Assembly: GCF_000702265.1 (NCBI RefSeq) | Contig: NZ_JNKZ01000007.1 | Coordinates: 186,001 to 250,000, forward strand | Origin: Butyrivibrio sp. NC2002 | GTDB taxonomy: Bacteria; Bacillota; Clostridia; Lachnospirales; Lachnospiraceae | DNA: 64,000 bases | Reading direction: 5' to 3' | In this document: positions 62,882-64,000 of the stretch, one piece after another | How positions within the stretch are numbered: the first letter of the stretch is position 1 | Layout: every line of letters starts with the position of its first letter | The notes under the pieces: model-generated | Seen by the model: only the letters and a program-made list of their open reading frames with translations | Told to the model about the DNA's origin: nothing | Databases searched by the model: none | Translations under genes and position numbers: made by a program

Positions 62882-64000
62882 CAGCTTCACCGCCCTGCAA
62901 CTGGTTAGCTGTTGCATTTTCCATATCAGTATCTGAAAGGCCAAAGTAATACTCAATGGCATCTCTTGTTATCTGTGCAGCATAGCTACTTGTATAGCCG
63001 TAAGGAATACGGGTTGCAATAGCAATCTGCGGGCTCTCATAGGGAGCGTAGCATACAAAGAGCGCATGGTTTGCTCTCTTCTTTGATTCCTCGGCAGTTC
63101 CTGTCTTACCTGCGACATTGACCTTAAGATCTGAATAATAGGTTTTATCTTCAACTACCTGTCTCATACCCTGATGGATCGCATTCCAGTATGAAATATC
63201 CATATCTATCTGATTTCTGACAGTAGCACCATGTTCTTCAAGAAGGTTTCCGTCAGAATCACAAGTCTTTTTAATAAGTGTCAGGTTATAGCATGTACCA
63301 CTGTTTGCTACAGCTGTGACATATCTTGCAAGACCAACCGTTGTAAATGAGTTGGTACCCTGACCGATAGCAGAACGAACTGAGTCGAGGTCAGATACTA
63401 TAGGATCATATTCAGATACTTCAATACCCGTTGTCTCTGTAAGTCCATATAGATCGGCATACTTTGCAAGCTTTGAAAGACCAACTTCTGAGTTGTATGT
63501 ACTTCCTGTAAGTCCGAGTCTGTAACCAACCTCATAGAAAAATGCGTTACATGAATTTCTGATACCGCCGGTTACATTAAGTGATCCGTGAGAACTGGGG
63601 TAAATCCAGCAGTGCGCAACAGAATCAAGCTTATCAAAAGAACCTGTACAGGTAATTGTCGAAGTTGTATCGATTACACCTTCCATAAGTCCTGCTGTTG
63701 CAGCAACCATCTTGTATGTGGAACCGGGTGCTGTTCTCTGCATTGTTGCAAAGTTAAGAAGAGGTGATGACTGATCGCTTCTTAGCTTTGCATAGTAAGC
63801 TGCGTCAACACCATTAGCCATCATATTATTGTCATATCCGGGATATGAAACGAGTGCAAGCACATCACCGTTGTTAACATCTGTAATGACCATAGAACCC
63901 GTGCAGGGATCAAGTGCAAGCTGAGCCGGTGTGATATCAAGATTGGATATTCTGTTGAGAATAAATGTATAGGCAGCTTCACCGCCCTGATTCCATAGTC
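62871..64000 (-). CDS. mrdA: Penicillin-binding protein 2 (transpeptidase), truncated by the window edge
   Basis: The frame is open through the window end, so the N-terminal part is missing. The visible 375 or so residues are the transpeptidase domain: the catalytic SxxK (APGSTYKMVAA), SxN (NSCNAFFYEVG) and KTG (VAGKTGTAEES), and the strand LDPCTGSMVITDVNNGDVLALVSYPGYD. With RodA it makes the elongasome core. The C-terminus ends in an acidic tail (GGEADED) and overlaps rodA. Confidence 0.95.
   Translation of the reverse strand, partial: LWNQGGEAAYTFILNRISNLDITPAQLALDPCTGSMVITDVNNGDVLALVSYPGYDNNMMANGVDAAYYAKLRSDQSSPLLNFATMQRTAPGSTYKMVAATAGLMEGVIDTTSTITCTGSFDKLDSVAHCWIYPSSHGSLNVTGGIRNSCNAFFYEVGYRLGLTGSTYNSEVGLSKLAKYADLYGLTETTGIEVSEYDPIVSDLDSVRSAIGQGTNSFTTVGLARYVTAVANSGTCYNLTLIKKTCDSDGNLLEEHGATVRNQIDMDISYWNAIHQGMRQVVEDKTYYSDLKVNVAGKTGTAEESKKRANHALFVCYAPYESPQIAIATRIPYGYTSSYAAQITRDAIEYYFGLSDTDMENATANQLQGGEADED

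Overview
The window looks like a chromosomal segment of an anaerobic Gram-positive bacterium of the Lachnospiraceae (Clostridia), close to Butyrivibrio/Pseudobutyrivibrio by general character; genus is a guess. The grounds are the AT-rich, densely packed DNA, Clostridia-type gene orders (rplU-prp-rpmA-obgE-yhbY-nadD-yqeK-rsfS; pbp2-rodA-mgsA; TIGR03960/TIGR03936/rng), an L27 with a cleavable N-terminus plus its protease Prp, a sporulation-type GerW protein, a short HisG with HisZ, and Big_2/transglutaminase surface proteins. No rRNA, tRNA, CRISPR array, insertion sequence or prophage was seen.

Layout, plus strand: a DUF2953 fragment, gerW and a coiled-coil/J-domain protein (1-1562); rpmB, asp23, fakA, recG, a DegV protein (1.7-7.3 kb); a type IIA topoisomerase pair (7.3-11.6 kb); rsmD, a large secreted transglutaminase/Big_2 protein, coaD and a coiled-coil protein (11.6-16.1 kb); two pseudouridine synthases around a membrane protein, then recU (16.2-19.4 kb); a histidine operon hisZ-G-D-B-IE with a clear promoter (19.5-24.5 kb); two radical-SAM-associated genes and an RNase G-like gene; then the L21/L27/Obg ribosome-biogenesis block up to 32.7 kb. 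lexA follows on the minus strand with its own LexA box.

From 33.5 to 46.3 kb the content is more accessory: a MATE exporter coupled to a 10-codon upstream ORF, a monooxygenase-fold protein, an aldo-keto reductase, a 1-kb non-coding region with four 64-bp tandem repeats and several hairpins, a LysM protein with a LexA-box promoter (YneA-like SOS division inhibitor), an uncharacterised trio (DUF5692 membrane protein, 922-aa FAD/Fe-S oxidoreductase, HypA), a pyrophosphate-type phosphofructokinase and a membrane EAL phosphodiesterase.

From 46.3 kb most genes are on the minus strand: an LTA-synthase-type enzyme divergent from a GDPD-type lipoprotein, a GC-rich palindrome cluster, a MATE transporter fused to an RsbW-like ATPase, a secreted LRR/pseudo-transglutaminase protein, yfbR, a cytidylate-kinase-like gene, rluD-lspA-aroB, and a division/elongation cluster (sepF, an HlyD-like adaptor, a small P-loop protein, a DD-carboxypeptidase, mgsA, rodA, pbp2) that runs off the window end.

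The items most worth a second look are the tandem-repeat/hairpin region in front of the SOS-controlled LysM gene, the DUF5692-oxidoreductase-HypA trio, the MATE-ATPase fusion, the palindrome cluster, and a methylglyoxal synthase that lacks a catalytic aspartate.
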